Both the position numbers and the translations under genes were made by a program. Under the pieces are notes generated by a model that searched no databases, had not been told where the DNA came from, and saw only the letters and a list, made by a program, of their open reading frames with translations. A stretch of 64,000 bases of DNA from positions 744,001 through 808,000 of the forward strand of contig NZ_CP062788.1 of the NCBI RefSeq assembly GCF_025136295.1. Direction: 5' to 3'. Below are positions 20,596-29,573 of this stretch, piece after piece. The DNA is from Aestuariispira ectoiniformans (GTDB taxonomy: Bacteria; Pseudomonadota; Alphaproteobacteria; UBA8366; Aestuariispiraceae). The stretch's first letter is position 1; every line of letters begins with the position of its first letter.

Positions 20596-21704
20596 TTCAT
20601 CACACGGTGGCCGTAGAGCTGGGTGAGCGCGCCTATGACATCGTCATCGGGTCCGATGTCCTGTCCCGCGCGGGTGGGCTGATCAAGCCGCTGCTGAAGA
20701 CGCCGCGTGCGATCATCGTCACCGACAGCAATGTCGCGCCGTTGCATCTGGAGCCGCTGACCGCGTCGCTTGATCAGGCGGGTATCCGTCATGATGCGAT
20801 TGTCCTGCCCGCGGGGGAGGGTACCAAAAGCTTCGATCATCTGGCCGGGCTGATGGACCGGATTCTGGAATTGGGGCTGGAACGCAAGGATATGCTGATT
20901 GCGCTGGGTGGCGGGGTAATCGGTGACCTGACCGGCTTTGCCGCCTCCATTGCGCTGCGCGGTGTGGATTTCATCCAGATTCCGACGACCCTGCTGGCCC
21001 AGGTGGACAGTTCCGTCGGCGGCAAGACCGGCATCAATGTGAAGGCGGGCAAGAACCTGATCGGGGCCTTCCATCAGCCGCGCCTCGTGCTGGCGGATAT
21101 GGCGGTGCTGGACACCCTGCCGCGCCGCGAACTGCTGGCGGGTTATGCGGAGGTGGTCAAATACGGTGCCATCGACAGTCCGGATTTCTTCCAGTGGCTG
21201 GAAAGCCACGGGGCCGATCTGGTGGACGGGTCCCGCGCCGCACGGGCGGAGGCAGTGCGCTATTCCTGTGAGGCCAAGGCGGCGATTGTCGCCCAGGACG
21301 AAAAGGAAGGTGGCGTGCGTGCGCTGCTCAATCTGGGGCATACTTTCGGCCATGCGCTGGAATCCGTCTGTGGATATGGCGACCTGCTGTTGCATGGCGA
21401 GGCCGTTTCCATCGGTATGGTCATGGCCTTTGACCTGTCGGTTCAGATGGGGCTTTGCCCGGCTGACGATGCCGCGCGCCTGCGCCGTCATCTGGCCTCC
21501 GTCGGGCTTTACACCGACCCGAACCATGTGCCGGGCGTCGCCTGGGACCCGCTGGACCTGATGGACCGCATGAAGACCGACAAAAAGGTGGCCGACGGCA
21601 AATTGACCTTCATCCTGGCGAAGGGTCTCGGTAAGGCCTACATCACCCAGGATGTCACCAGGGAGCAGTTGCAGCTTTCTGTGGCTGAAGCGATAAGCGC
21701 ATGA
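20592..21704 (+). CDS. aroB: 3-dehydroquinate synthase
   Basis: A 370-residue NAD- and metal-dependent cyclase converting DAHP to 3-dehydroquinate, step two of the shikimate pathway. It shows GGGVIGDLTGFAASIALRG (NAD-binding), IQIPTTLLAQVDSSVGGKTG and metal ligands in LNLGHTFGHALES. The GTG at 20592 is taken as start since it gives the usual N-terminus (HHTVAVELGERAYDIVIGSD) and overlaps the aroK stop by 4 bases; an ATG further upstream lies inside aroK. The 3' end overlaps the next gene by 4 bases (ATGA). Confidence 0.97.
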   Translation: MIHHTVAVELGERAYDIVIGSDVLSRAGGLIKPLLKTPRAIIVTDSNVAPLHLEPLTASLDQAGIRHDAIVLPAGEGTKSFDHLAGLMDRILELGLERKDMLIALGGGVIGDLTGFAASIALRGVDFIQIPTTLLAQVDSSVGGKTGINVKAGKNLIGAFHQPRLVLADMAVLDTLPRRELLAGYAEVVKYGAIDSPDFFQWLESHGADLVDGSRAARAEAVRYSCEAKAAIVAQDEKEGGVRALLNLGHTFGHALESVCGYGDLLLHGEAVSIGMVMAFDLSVQMGLCPADDAARLRRHLASVGLYTDPNHVPGVAWDPLDLMDRMKTDKKVADGKLTFILAKGLGKAYITQDVTREQLQLSVAEAISA

Positions 21705-23017
21705 CTGACACCCTCTTGTCCGTCCTGGCCGATTGGTGGCTGGTCGGGCTGGCAGTCCTGGTTCTTCTGGCCCTATCTGCCTTCTTTTCCGGCTCCGAGA
21801 CCGCGCTGACCGGCGCGTCCAAGGCGCGCATGCATCAACTGGCGAAGAACGGCGATGCCCGTGCCCAGGCGGTGCTGGCGCTGCGCGACCGAAAGGAAAG
21901 CATGATCGGGGCGATCCTGTTTGGCAACAATCTGGTCAATATTCTGGCCTCGGCCCTGGCGACCTCTGCCTTCCTGGCGGTTTTCGGTGATGCGGGCGTG
22001 GCCTATGCGACGCTGGTGATGACCGCGCTGGTTCTGATTTTTGCCGAAGTCCTGCCCAAGACCTGGGCGATCACCCACCCGGACCGCATGGCGCTGACCG
22101 TTGCCTATATCATGCGCTTGATCACCGTGTTGTTCTCGCCGGTCACGGGGTTTGTCCAGATCGTGGTGGCCGGTACGCTGCGCCTGTTCGGGGTGCGCCT
22201 GCAGGAAGACGAGGACGAGGAACATAAGGTCGAGGAACTGCGCGGGGTGATCGACCTGCATGAGGGCGAAGACCCGCATGAGCGGATCATGCTGCGCTCT
22301 ATCCTGGACCTGGACGATGTCGAGGTGGAGGACGTCATGACCCATCGCAGCAATGTGGTGATGGTCGACGTCAACGATCCGGTGGAAGACAATATCACCA
22401 AAATCCTGGACAGCGCCTATACCCGTATTCCGCTGGTACAGGGCGACCCGGACAATATTCTGGGCATCCTGCATGCCAAACCGTTGTGGCGGGCAGTGCG
22501 CGCCAACCGCGCCCAGGGCCACGCCATCGACCTGAAGGACCTGGCATCCGCGCCCTGGTTCATCCCGGAAAGCACCACATTGCTGGACCAGTTGCATGCC
22601 TTCCGCGAACGGCGCGAGCATTTCGCCGTGGTGGTCGACGAATACGGCAGCTTCCAGGGCATTGTGACGCTGGAGGATATCCTGGAGGAAATCGTCGGCG
22701 AGATCGATGACGAGCAGGACATCGCGGTCCACGGCATCCATGCCCAGGCCGACGGCAGCTATATCATCGACGGGGCGGTGACCCTGCGCGATGTGAACCG
22801 GGACCTGGACTGGGAACTGCCGGATGACGATGCGGCGACCATCGCGGGTCTGATCCTGCATGAGGCGCGTTGTATCCCCGACGCGGGGCAGGTCTTCCGT
22901 TTCTACGGCTATCAGTTCGAAGTGCTGCGCCGTCAGCGCAACCGCATCAAGACCCTGCGCGTGACCCCGCCGAACCAGCAGGGCAGCGAGACAGGCGATG
23001 ATCCCGTCCCGGCCTGA
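21701..23017 (+). CDS. CNNM/CorC-type membrane transporter with CBS pair
   Basis: A 438-residue HlyC/CorC (hemolysin-like) family protein. Residues 1-180 form the DUF21 membrane domain (LLALSAFFSGSETALTGASKARMHQLAK, FGNNLVNILASALATS, AEVLPKTWAI); then a CBS-domain pair (VMTHRSNVVMVDVNDP; FAVVVDEYGSFQGIVTLEDILEEIVGEI), and a C-terminal CorC_HlyC domain (DGSYIIDGAVTLRDVNRDL). Family members are linked to Mg2+/Co2+ handling. Translationally coupled to aroB (ATGA), an arrangement seen in other alphaproteobacteria. Substrate is inferred. Confidence 0.92.
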   Translation: MTDTLLSVLADWWLVGLAVLVLLALSAFFSGSETALTGASKARMHQLAKNGDARAQAVLALRDRKESMIGAILFGNNLVNILASALATSAFLAVFGDAGVAYATLVMTALVLIFAEVLPKTWAITHPDRMALTVAYIMRLITVLFSPVTGFVQIVVAGTLRLFGVRLQEDEDEEHKVEELRGVIDLHEGEDPHERIMLRSILDLDDVEVEDVMTHRSNVVMVDVNDPVEDNITKILDSAYTRIPLVQGDPDNILGILHAKPLWRAVRANRAQGHAIDLKDLASAPWFIPESTTLLDQLHAFRERREHFAVVVDEYGSFQGIVTLEDILEEIVGEIDDEQDIAVHGIHAQADGSYIIDGAVTLRDVNRDLDWELPDDDAATIAGLILHEARCIPDAGQVFRFYGYQFEVLRRQRNRIKTLRVTPPNQQGSETGDDPVPA

Positions 23018-23305
23018 TCAGGCCGCCGCTGCCTGTTCCATCGGATCGCTGGCGAGAGAGACCTGAAGGCGGGCGGTGCGGTCATGGCGATTGGTGATCT
23101 GCAGCCGGTTTGCCTCCACCAGAGTGTTCAGCGCCCGCAGGATTAACGCATGTTCGGTTTCCAGCAGTCTCGCCAGTTGTCGGCTGTCCGCACAGATTTC
23201 CAGATAGACCGCGGCCAGCAGGACTGCCTCCAGCACGGGCAGGCCGGGGTGACGGTCCTGTATCTCCAGGACCGTCTGTTCCAGCAGGCGTTCGGGGCTG
23301 TCCAT
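23018..23305 (-). CDS. 95-residue protein coupled to the molybdoenzyme gene
   Basis: A small mostly helical protein (LLEQTVLEIQDRHPGLPVLEAVLLAAVYLEI, then DSRQLARLLETEHALILRALNTLVEANRLQITNRHD) that has the look of a winged-helix: a helix pair that pairs a short recognition-like helix with a two-stranded wing. Its ATG overlaps the stop of the upstream molybdoenzyme gene (TGATG), so it is translated with it. It may be an accessory or small regulatory subunit; I cannot assign a family. It converges with the CNNM gene with no gap. Confidence 0.65.
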   Translation of the reverse strand: MDSPERLLEQTVLEIQDRHPGLPVLEAVLLAAVYLEICADSRQLARLLETEHALILRALNTLVEANRLQITNRHDRTARLQVSLASDPMEQAAAA

Positions 23306-25584
23306 CAGGCGGATTTCGCAAGTGTGATCGGCACCGCTTTCGACGTTGGCGTGTTGCTGCCGTCGCCGCGGCTGTACAGCGGCACCAGAATATTGGTCTC
23401 GGGATAATAACTGGCGACACAGCCTTCGGGGATGTCGTAGGGCACGACACGGAAGGACCTGGCGGTACGGTCGCGGCCATCTTCGCTGACGGTGGTGAGA
23501 TCGACCCGGTCGTCTTTCTTCAGCCCGGCCTGTTCCGCATCCGCCGGGTTGATGAACAACACACGCCGTTCCCCGAAGACCCCGCGATAGCGGTCATCCA
23601 TACCGTAGACGGTGGTATTATACTGGTCGTGAGAACGGAAGGTCTGCAGGGTGAAGGTTTTCTCCGCCCGGTCGCGAACCTCCTGATGGGTGACCTTTTC
23701 CGGCAGGGCGGCGTCCGAGAAATTGGCCTTGCCCGTGTCGGTAACCCATTGGCGTTCCGCCGCGCTGTTGCCCAGATAAAAGCCGCGATGCTGGCGTACG
23801 CGTACGTTGTATCCGTCAAAGCCGGGGATGGTTTTTTCAATCAGGTCCCGGATATGGTCGTAGTCCTCAACCAGATAATCCCAGTCCACGATATCCCAGC
23901 CCACCGTGGCCGCCGCGATCCCGGCAATGATTGCCGGTTCGGACAGCAGATGTGGTGAGGCCGGTTTATTGATGCCGCCGGACCCGTGGACCATGGACAT
24001 GGAATCTTCCACCGTCACGATCTGTTTCACGCCGTTGCGCCGGTCCAGTTCGGTACGGCCCAGACAGGGCAGGATGAAGGAGGTTTGGCCCGTAATCAGA
24101 TGCCCCCGGTTCAGTTTGGTGGCGATATTCACCGTCAGGCTGCAGGACTTGAGGGCCGCTTCCACCAATTCGGTATCCGGGGTGGCACGGGCAAAGTTGC
24201 CGCCGAGGCCAATGAAGGTCCGGGCCTCGCCTTTTAGCATGGCCTCGATGGCGGTGACGGTATCATGGCCGTGTTCCTGCGGTGGTGTGAAACCGAAGAC
24301 CCGTTCGAGGGAATCCAGGAAGGCCTGTGGCGGTTTTTCGTTGATGCCGACGGTGCGGTCACCCTGCACATTGCTGTGGCCGCGCACCGGGCAGGCCCCG
24401 GCGCCGGGTCTGCCGATATTGCCGCGCAGCAACAGCAGGTTAACGATTTCCCGGATCGTGGGTACCGAATGTTTATGCTGTGTCAGGCCCATGGCCCAGG
24501 TACAGATCGCGCTGTCCGCATCCGCGTAGAGGCGGGCCGCCTCGCGGATTTCCACCTCTGTCAGGCCGGACTGATCGGTGATGCTGTCCCAACCGGTGGC
24601 GCGCACGCTTTCCAGATAGGCGTCAAAGCCCTGCGTATGGTCGGCGATAAAGTCCCGGTCGATCAGCTTTTCACCCGCATCGTCCCATTCCAGGATGGCC
24701 TTCACCATGCCCCGGACGGCGGCCATATCCCCGCCCAGCTTGGGCTTGTAGTAATGGGAGCTGATTGCCTTGGACTTGCCCCGCATCATCTCCAGCTTGT
24801 CCTGCGGATCGGCAAAGCGTTCAAGGCCGCGTTCACGCACGGGGTTGAAACTGGCAACGGTCGCACCCCGCAGGGAGGCTTCGCGCAATTCCTTCAGCAT
24901 GCGCGGATGGTTTGTGCCGGGGTTCTGGCCGAAGACGAAAATGGCGTCCGCCTTCTCAAAATCATCCAGCAGCACCGTGCCCTTGCCGACGCCGATGCTC
25001 TGCTTCAGGGCAACGCCGCTTGCCTCATGGCACATATTCGAACAGTCGGGAAAATTGTTGGTCCCGAAAACCCGCCCGAAAAGCTGATAGAGGAAGGCCG
25101 CCTCGTTGCTGGCCCGGCCGGAGGTGTAGAACAGCGCCTGATCCGGGTGATCCAATGCATTAAGCTCGGCTGCGATGGCGTCGAAGGCCTCCGCCCAGTC
25201 GCAGGCCTCATAGCGGTCGCTTTCGGCGTTATAGCGCATCGGGTGGGTGAGGCGGCCCTGATCCTCCAGGTCGAAATCGCTCCATTCCAACAGGTCGGTG
25301 ACCGTGTGGCGGGCAAAGAAATCCGGCCCGACCCGTTTGCCGGTGGCCTCCCAGGAGACGGCCTTCACGCCATTTTCGCAGAATTCGAATGAAGACCCGT
25401 GCTCCGGATCGCCCCAGGCGCATCCCGGACAGTCGAAGCCATCCGGCTGGTTGGCCTTCAGCATGCTTTTGACGCCGCTGAGCGCGGTCGTATTGCGCAG
25501 CAGATGCCTGCCACAGCTTTTCAACGCGCCCCAACCACCGGCAGCGCCCTTATAGGCTTCAATTCGGGACTTCTGAACGCCCAT
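23305..25584 (-). CDS. FdhF/YdeP-family molybdopterin oxidoreductase
   Basis: A 759-residue soluble oxidoreductase of the FdhF/YdeP branch of the DMSO-reductase superfamily. An N-terminal GFDCPGCAW plus FEFCENG supplies iron-sulfur ligands; the segment SNMCHEASG places a cysteine where formate dehydrogenase H has selenocysteine followed by His. Also seen are FVFGQNPGTNHPRMLKELREA, CTWAMGLTQHKHSVPTIREIVNLLLLRGNIGRPGAG and PVRGHSNVQGDRTVG, all pterin-binding. No signal peptide, so cytoplasmic. The fdhD gene upstream is required to sulfurate such enzymes. Whether the substrate is formate is not settled for this branch. Confidence 0.9.
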   Translation of the reverse strand: MGVQKSRIEAYKGAAGGWGALKSCGRHLLRNTTALSGVKSMLKANQPDGFDCPGCAWGDPEHGSSFEFCENGVKAVSWEATGKRVGPDFFARHTVTDLLEWSDFDLEDQGRLTHPMRYNAESDRYEACDWAEAFDAIAAELNALDHPDQALFYTSGRASNEAAFLYQLFGRVFGTNNFPDCSNMCHEASGVALKQSIGVGKGTVLLDDFEKADAIFVFGQNPGTNHPRMLKELREASLRGATVASFNPVRERGLERFADPQDKLEMMRGKSKAISSHYYKPKLGGDMAAVRGMVKAILEWDDAGEKLIDRDFIADHTQGFDAYLESVRATGWDSITDQSGLTEVEIREAARLYADADSAICTWAMGLTQHKHSVPTIREIVNLLLLRGNIGRPGAGACPVRGHSNVQGDRTVGINEKPPQAFLDSLERVFGFTPPQEHGHDTVTAIEAMLKGEARTFIGLGGNFARATPDTELVEAALKSCSLTVNIATKLNRGHLITGQTSFILPCLGRTELDRRNGVKQIVTVEDSMSMVHGSGGINKPASPHLLSEPAIIAGIAAATVGWDIVDWDYLVEDYDHIRDLIEKTIPGFDGYNVRVRQHRGFYLGNSAAERQWVTDTGKANFSDAALPEKVTHQEVRDRAEKTFTLQTFRSHDQYNTTVYGMDDRYRGVFGERRVLFINPADAEQAGLKKDDRVDLTTVSEDGRDRTARSFRVVPYDIPEGCVASYYPETNILVPLYSRGDGSNTPTSKAVPITLAKSA

Positions 25585-25616
25585 GATCTTCTTCCTAACC
25601 GTAACGTTATTCTGGT

Positions 25617-26402
25617 TTATTTTGCTGTGTTGTATTGAACGATCCGCGCCCCGCGATAGGTGCTGATCAGGTTGATATTGGCCTGATCTGCCAGACGGAC
25701 GGCGAGGTCGGTCGGGGTCGCCATGACCACCAGTGTTCCCGCACCGACCGTGGCAGCCTTTTGCACCAGGTCCGCGCTGCAGCGGCTGGTGGTCATCAGC
25801 CAGTCCAGCCCTTGTCCGGCAGCGGCCCCGATCACCTTGTCCATGGCATTGTGGCGGCCTACGTCTTCGCGCACGGCCAGGACAGTGCCGTCCTTTGCCA
25901 CGGCGACGGCGGCATGCAGCCCGCCCTGAAAGCGGTTGTTGAGGGCCTGCCAGTCCGGCAGGTGATCCAGAATGTTGCGGATCGTCCCGTGGTCAGGCGC
26001 TTCCGCCCTTTGCCCGACGGGCAGGGCGCGCATGGTTGCCTTCAGGCTGTCCACCCCGCAGATGCCGCAGCCGACCGGCCCGGCCATGCTGCGCCGGCGG
26101 TCCATGGCGGCGAGGAAATCGTCTTCATTCAAGGTGACATTCACATGAATGCCCGCGTCCAAAACTTGGGTATTTATCGCCTTGATGCGGTCGGGGGCTG
26201 AGACCACGCCTTCGCTCAGCAGGAAACCTGTGGCGAAGTCTTCCATGTCAAACGGGCTCGCCATCATCACGGCATGGCTTTCCCCGTTCAGGACAAGGGC
26301 GACCGGTACTTCCGGCGCAAGGCCCAATGGTTGATTGCCGGGCCGGGACAGAGGGGGAATCTGTCCTGTTCGGCATTTGGCGGCGGGGAGGAGTGCACCC
26401 AT
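25617..26402 (-). CDS. fdhD: formate dehydrogenase accessory sulfurtransferase FdhD
   Basis: A 261-residue protein that carries sulfur from IscS to the molybdenum cofactor of formate dehydrogenases. It has VALVLNGESHAVMMASPFDMEDFATGFLLSEG near the N-terminus, the active-site loop GPVGCGICGVDSL with two Cys, REDVGRHNAMDKVIGAA and TSRCSADLVQKAATVGAGTLVVMATPT. It lies 32 bases upstream of the molybdoenzyme gene and is the first gene of the apparent operon. A perfect palindrome lies about 80 bases upstream of it. Confidence 0.95.
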   Translation of the reverse strand: MGALLPAAKCRTGQIPPLSRPGNQPLGLAPEVPVALVLNGESHAVMMASPFDMEDFATGFLLSEGVVSAPDRIKAINTQVLDAGIHVNVTLNEDDFLAAMDRRRSMAGPVGCGICGVDSLKATMRALPVGQRAEAPDHGTIRNILDHLPDWQALNNRFQGGLHAAVAVAKDGTVLAVREDVGRHNAMDKVIGAAAGQGLDWLMTTSRCSADLVQKAATVGAGTLVVMATPTDLAVRLADQANINLISTYRGARIVQYNTAK

Positions 26403-26484
26403 GGTTCAGTCCTTAACGCAGGTCGATACTCAGGCTCTTTTCCCTGCATTGGGACGGTGCGTCCAATTGTTAGTTGTCATGGTG

Positions 26485-26503
26485 CGATAGACACTGTCTA
26501 TCG
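26485..26503. promoter_or_regulatory. candidate LysR operator upstream of fdhD
   Basis: CGATAGAC-ACT-GTCTATCG is a perfect 19-base palindrome containing T-N11-A (T26488 to A26500), the classical binding form of LysR-type regulators. It lies between the LysR gene (ends 26517) and fdhD (starts 26402), about 80 bases upstream of fdhD, on the same strand. Confidence 0.55.
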
Positions 26504-26516
26504 GAGGTGTTTGGTG

Positions 26517-27413
26517 TCAGGTGGCATTGCCCATAAGCATCTGTTCCGCCTTGCGAAGGGCGAGCGAAATCAGCGGCGATTGCGGGTCGCGCCGCAGGGC
26601 GAAAAGGCTGACCGGGTTGGTTGGCACAGGGTCGCCGATGGCGATCGACCCCAGGGAATCCGCAAACATCGGGTCCTGCAGATATCCTTCCGGTACGACA
26701 CTGAAGACCTCGCCGGTGGCGACCTGGCTGAACAGATGGGTGAAGGAATCCGTCTCGATCACCGGGTCTGCCGTCAGGCCCAGTTCGGCAAAGACGCCGG
26801 AGACGATGCGCCGGTTCTGCATATTGCGGGTCAACAGGCAGAGCGGTTTTTCCGCCACTTCCTCCCACCCGATGCTGTCGCCGTCGGGGCTATAGGCATG
26901 GCGGGCAAAGAGAAAACGATAGCTTTCCTGATACAGCGAGACGCTTTCATAGGCCTTGAAGGACAGATGGCGGCTGTAGCTGACGCCCAGGTCCATGGTT
27001 GCCTCGCGCAGGCCGGTTTCAATGGCGCGCGACGACAGGGACCGCACGTCGAAATAAAGATCCGGGTTCTCGCCGCGCAGCTCACTGATCAACAGGGTAA
27101 CGCGGGTCAGGGCCGAAGGGATAACGCCCACCCGCAGGCGGCCCGAGGCAGGCCCCTTCGCCAGTGAAATTTCCGCCCGCAGGCCGTTCACATCCTGCAC
27201 GATGCCCTGTGCCCAGGCCAGGATACGGCGGCCTTCGGGGGTAAAGCCTTCAAAGCGGCTGCCCCGGTTGACGATCGGCATGCCCATTTCCTGTTCCAAC
27301 TGGCGGATGCGTGCGGACAGGGTTGGCTGGGTCACCGCGCAGGCATCCGCCGCGCGGCCGAAATGCTTTTCCCGCGCCAACGCGCAAAGAAACTCAAGCT
27401 GTCTTAAATCCAC
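26517..27413 (-). CDS. LysR-family regulator of the fdhD-molybdoenzyme operon (putative)
   Basis: A 298-residue LysR-type regulator: N-terminal winged helix RQLEFLCALAREKHFGRAADACAVTQPTLSARIRQLEQEMG, then a periplasmic-binding-like effector domain from about residue 90 (GRLRVGVIPSALTRVTLLISEL). The start is a GTG, giving VDLRQLEF. It lies directly upstream of fdhD in the same direction with a 19-base palindrome between, which suggests that it controls the operon. The inducer is unknown. Confidence 0.9.
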   Translation of the reverse strand: MDLRQLEFLCALAREKHFGRAADACAVTQPTLSARIRQLEQEMGMPIVNRGSRFEGFTPEGRRILAWAQGIVQDVNGLRAEISLAKGPASGRLRVGVIPSALTRVTLLISELRGENPDLYFDVRSLSSRAIETGLREATMDLGVSYSRHLSFKAYESVSLYQESYRFLFARHAYSPDGDSIGWEEVAEKPLCLLTRNMQNRRIVSGVFAELGLTADPVIETDSFTHLFSQVATGEVFSVVPEGYLQDPMFADSLGSIAIGDPVPTNPVSLFALRRDPQSPLISLALRKAEQMLMGNAT

Positions 27414-27652
27414 CGGCCATCCCCCTGTATTCCGTCTACCGCCAGTCTAGTGTGATGCGCCGGATAAACCTACCGGGCAAGCGTCATTTTACTGACAGGG
27501 CACGACCTTGGCACCAGTTGTAGGGTGCGTTCACAACTGCTGTGACGTGTGTCGCCATTTGACGCGCTGCACAATTATGGCCATATACATATACAAGAAA
27601 AAGGTAATGCCAGACTTGGCATAATGGGATCACAGGACAGGAGCGAGCCGCC

Positions 27653-28249
27653 ATGCCCTTGAGCGAGCCGGTGAAGCGCCATCATATCCACACCCGGCGG
27701 GTGGAGTGTTTCGGCTATATCCGTGAAGACGGCCTTTGGGATATCGAAGGCCATATGACGGACGTGAAGACCTATGGCTTTACCAGTGCCCATCGCGGTG
27801 AGATCACGCCGGGCGAGCCGATCCACAACATGTGGCTGCGGCTGACCCTGGACGATACGCTCACCATCCGGGATGCAGAGGCCTCCACCGACCACGCGCC
27901 CTATAACACCTGCGCGGCGATCAACCCGGATTACAAACAACTGATCGGCCATCAGATCCGGCCCGGTTTCACCGGCATCACGCGCAAGCTGTTCGGCGGC
28001 ACGGCGGGCTGTACCCATCTGACCGAACTGTTGGGCCCGATTGCCACGACCGCTTTCCAGACGATCTTTGCCTCCAACCGCTATGGTAAGGAACTGATCG
28101 GCCAGACCGTGCCCGAACGCGATCCCGACGCCCCGCGCAAACGTCCGCCCCATCTGGGCACCTGCCACGCGTTGGCGCTGGACGGGGAAGTCGTGCGCGA
28201 CTTCCATTCCGATTTCTATGAAGGCGAAAAGGAAACGGTGGAGGGCTAA
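27653..28249 (+). CDS. DUF2889 protein
   Basis: A 198-residue protein of the DUF2889 family, recognised from HIHTRRVECFGYIREDGLWDIEGHMTDVKTY, PIHNMWLRLTLDDTLTIRDAEASTDHAPY and the Cys-rich centre (NTCAAINPDYKQLIG, GTAGCTHLTELLGPIATTAFQT). The family is common in alpha- and betaproteobacteria, sometimes in aromatic-degradation or thioesterase-like contexts, but has no proven activity. It ends overlapping the convergent SAP-like gene by 4 bases. Confidence 0.88.
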   Translation: MPLSEPVKRHHIHTRRVECFGYIREDGLWDIEGHMTDVKTYGFTSAHRGEITPGEPIHNMWLRLTLDDTLTIRDAEASTDHAPYNTCAAINPDYKQLIGHQIRPGFTGITRKLFGGTAGCTHLTELLGPIATTAFQTIFASNRYGKELIGQTVPERDPDAPRKRPPHLGTCHALALDGEVVRDFHSDFYEGEKETVEG

Positions 28250-28833
28250 TCCAGAAGCCTCTTCATAACCGCATCCGCCTTGTCCTGGCGGAGTTTTTTC
28301 CAGTCTTTGTCCGGACCGTCTTTTTTGCGGTCGGTGAGATAGGCCCATTCGGGGTTGGGGTTTTGATGGGCGTCGCGGGCCGCTAGCCAGAGGTGGGCGA
28401 ATTCGCGATAGGTCGGGGCCTCGCCTTTGGTCCAGACCTCGCGCAGGAATTCCTGGGCGATGGCGCCGAATTTGAACTGCCCGTTCGTCAATTCCTGCAT
28501 CAGGGTCAGGATTTGCGCGTCGCGGTTCTTATACTGGCCGTAGAGCACGGGGCTGTTCGGGCCGATGGGCGCGGCGTCGGGCCCGGCCACGACATGGGCC
28601 GGAAAGACCGTTGGCTCCGTGATGTCACCGGTTTCCAGATAGTGCCGCAGACGGTCCAGGATAATGCCTTTGCGGTCCGCTTCGCCGGTCTTTTTCAGCT
28701 TGCCGTCCGGCATTTCCGCGTGAATGGCGCTGGGCAGGCCGAATGTGCGGCAAAGCTGTTTCAGCTCCCCCATATTCAGATAGTTCAGGTCGTCGGTGAT
28801 TGCGGCGAGGGTCGCTTTGTCCAAAGGGGCCAT
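28246..28833 (-). CDS. SAP-domain-like protein
   Basis: A 195-residue hydrophilic protein. The N-terminal 70 residues resemble a SAP-type helix-loop-helix that binds nucleic acid: LNYLNMGELKQLCRTFGLPSAI and GIILDRLRHYLETG. The remainder is helical and aromatic-rich, with EFAHLWLAARDAHQNPNPEWAYL. ATG at 28833 is used as start; an upstream frame from 28896 adds non-conserved residues. The resemblance to a SAP motif is my inference; no function is proposed beyond possible DNA contact. Convergent with DUF2889. Confidence 0.6.
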   Translation of the reverse strand: MAPLDKATLAAITDDLNYLNMGELKQLCRTFGLPSAIHAEMPDGKLKKTGEADRKGIILDRLRHYLETGDITEPTVFPAHVVAGPDAAPIGPNSPVLYGQYKNRDAQILTLMQELTNGQFKFGAIAQEFLREVWTKGEAPTYREFAHLWLAARDAHQNPNPEWAYLTDRKKDGPDKDWKKLRQDKADAVMKRLLD

Positions 28834-28930
28834 TTGCAGGATTATTCCCGGAAGATTGGGTGTTGAAAGCCGGTCGGTTCTGGCTGATCCTAGCAAGCTG
28901 CGGATTTATTTGCCAAGAGGGGACCCTCCG

Positions 28931-29560
28931 ATGCCGTCCTGGGATGTGCTGCTGTCCTTCGTGATTGCCTCAATGCTGTTTGCCTATATGCCGGGCCCGG
29001 CGCTGCTTTATGCTTCCGCCCAGACATTGGCGCGCGGGCGACGGGCGGGGCTCTTTGCGGCGCTTGGCATTCATACCGGCTGTTATGTGCATGTGATTGC
29101 GGCGGCTCTCGGGCTTTCGGCCATTTTCATCCATGTGCCGACCCTTTACCTGGTCGTGAAGCTGGCCGGGGCGGGCTATCTGATCTGGTTGGGGATTTCC
29201 ATGCTGATCCAGAAGGCGGAAATGAAACTGGTGGCGCAGGCGGCAACGCACTCCCCCGGACGCGCCTTCCTGCAAAGCGTATCGGTGGAGGTGCTGAACC
29301 CGAAAACGGCGCTTTTCTTCATTGCCTTCCTGCCGCAATTTGTCGATCCTGCCGCCAGCCTGCCGGTCTGGGCACAGTTGCTGACCCTGGGCGCGATTGC
29401 CAATCTGGTGTTTTCCTCGGCTGACATCGTCTGTGTGCTGTTGGCCGCAACGGTGGCAGGCGCGCTCAACCGCTCCTCGCGCGCGACGCTCTGGACGCGG
29501 CGCGCGGGCGGGTCGATCCTGATGGGATTGGGGCTGCGGCTGGCGCTGACCAGCGATTAG
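28931..29560 (+). CDS. LysE/RhtB-family exporter
   Basis: A 209-residue membrane protein with six predicted helices, of the LysE/RhtB superfamily of amino-acid exporters. Family signatures are FAYMPGPALLYASAQTLARGRRAGLFAALGIHTGCYVH in the first third and VEVLNPKTALFFIAFLPQFVDP in the middle. The ATG at 28931 opens directly into the first helix. Substrate (an amino acid or small hydrophilic metabolite) cannot be deduced. Confidence 0.92.
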   Translation: MPSWDVLLSFVIASMLFAYMPGPALLYASAQTLARGRRAGLFAALGIHTGCYVHVIAAALGLSAIFIHVPTLYLVVKLAGAGYLIWLGISMLIQKAEMKLVAQAATHSPGRAFLQSVSVEVLNPKTALFFIAFLPQFVDPAASLPVWAQLLTLGAIANLVFSSADIVCVLLAATVAGALNRSSRATLWTRRAGGSILMGLGLRLALTSD

Positions 29561-29573
29561 GCGTCTATGGCGA

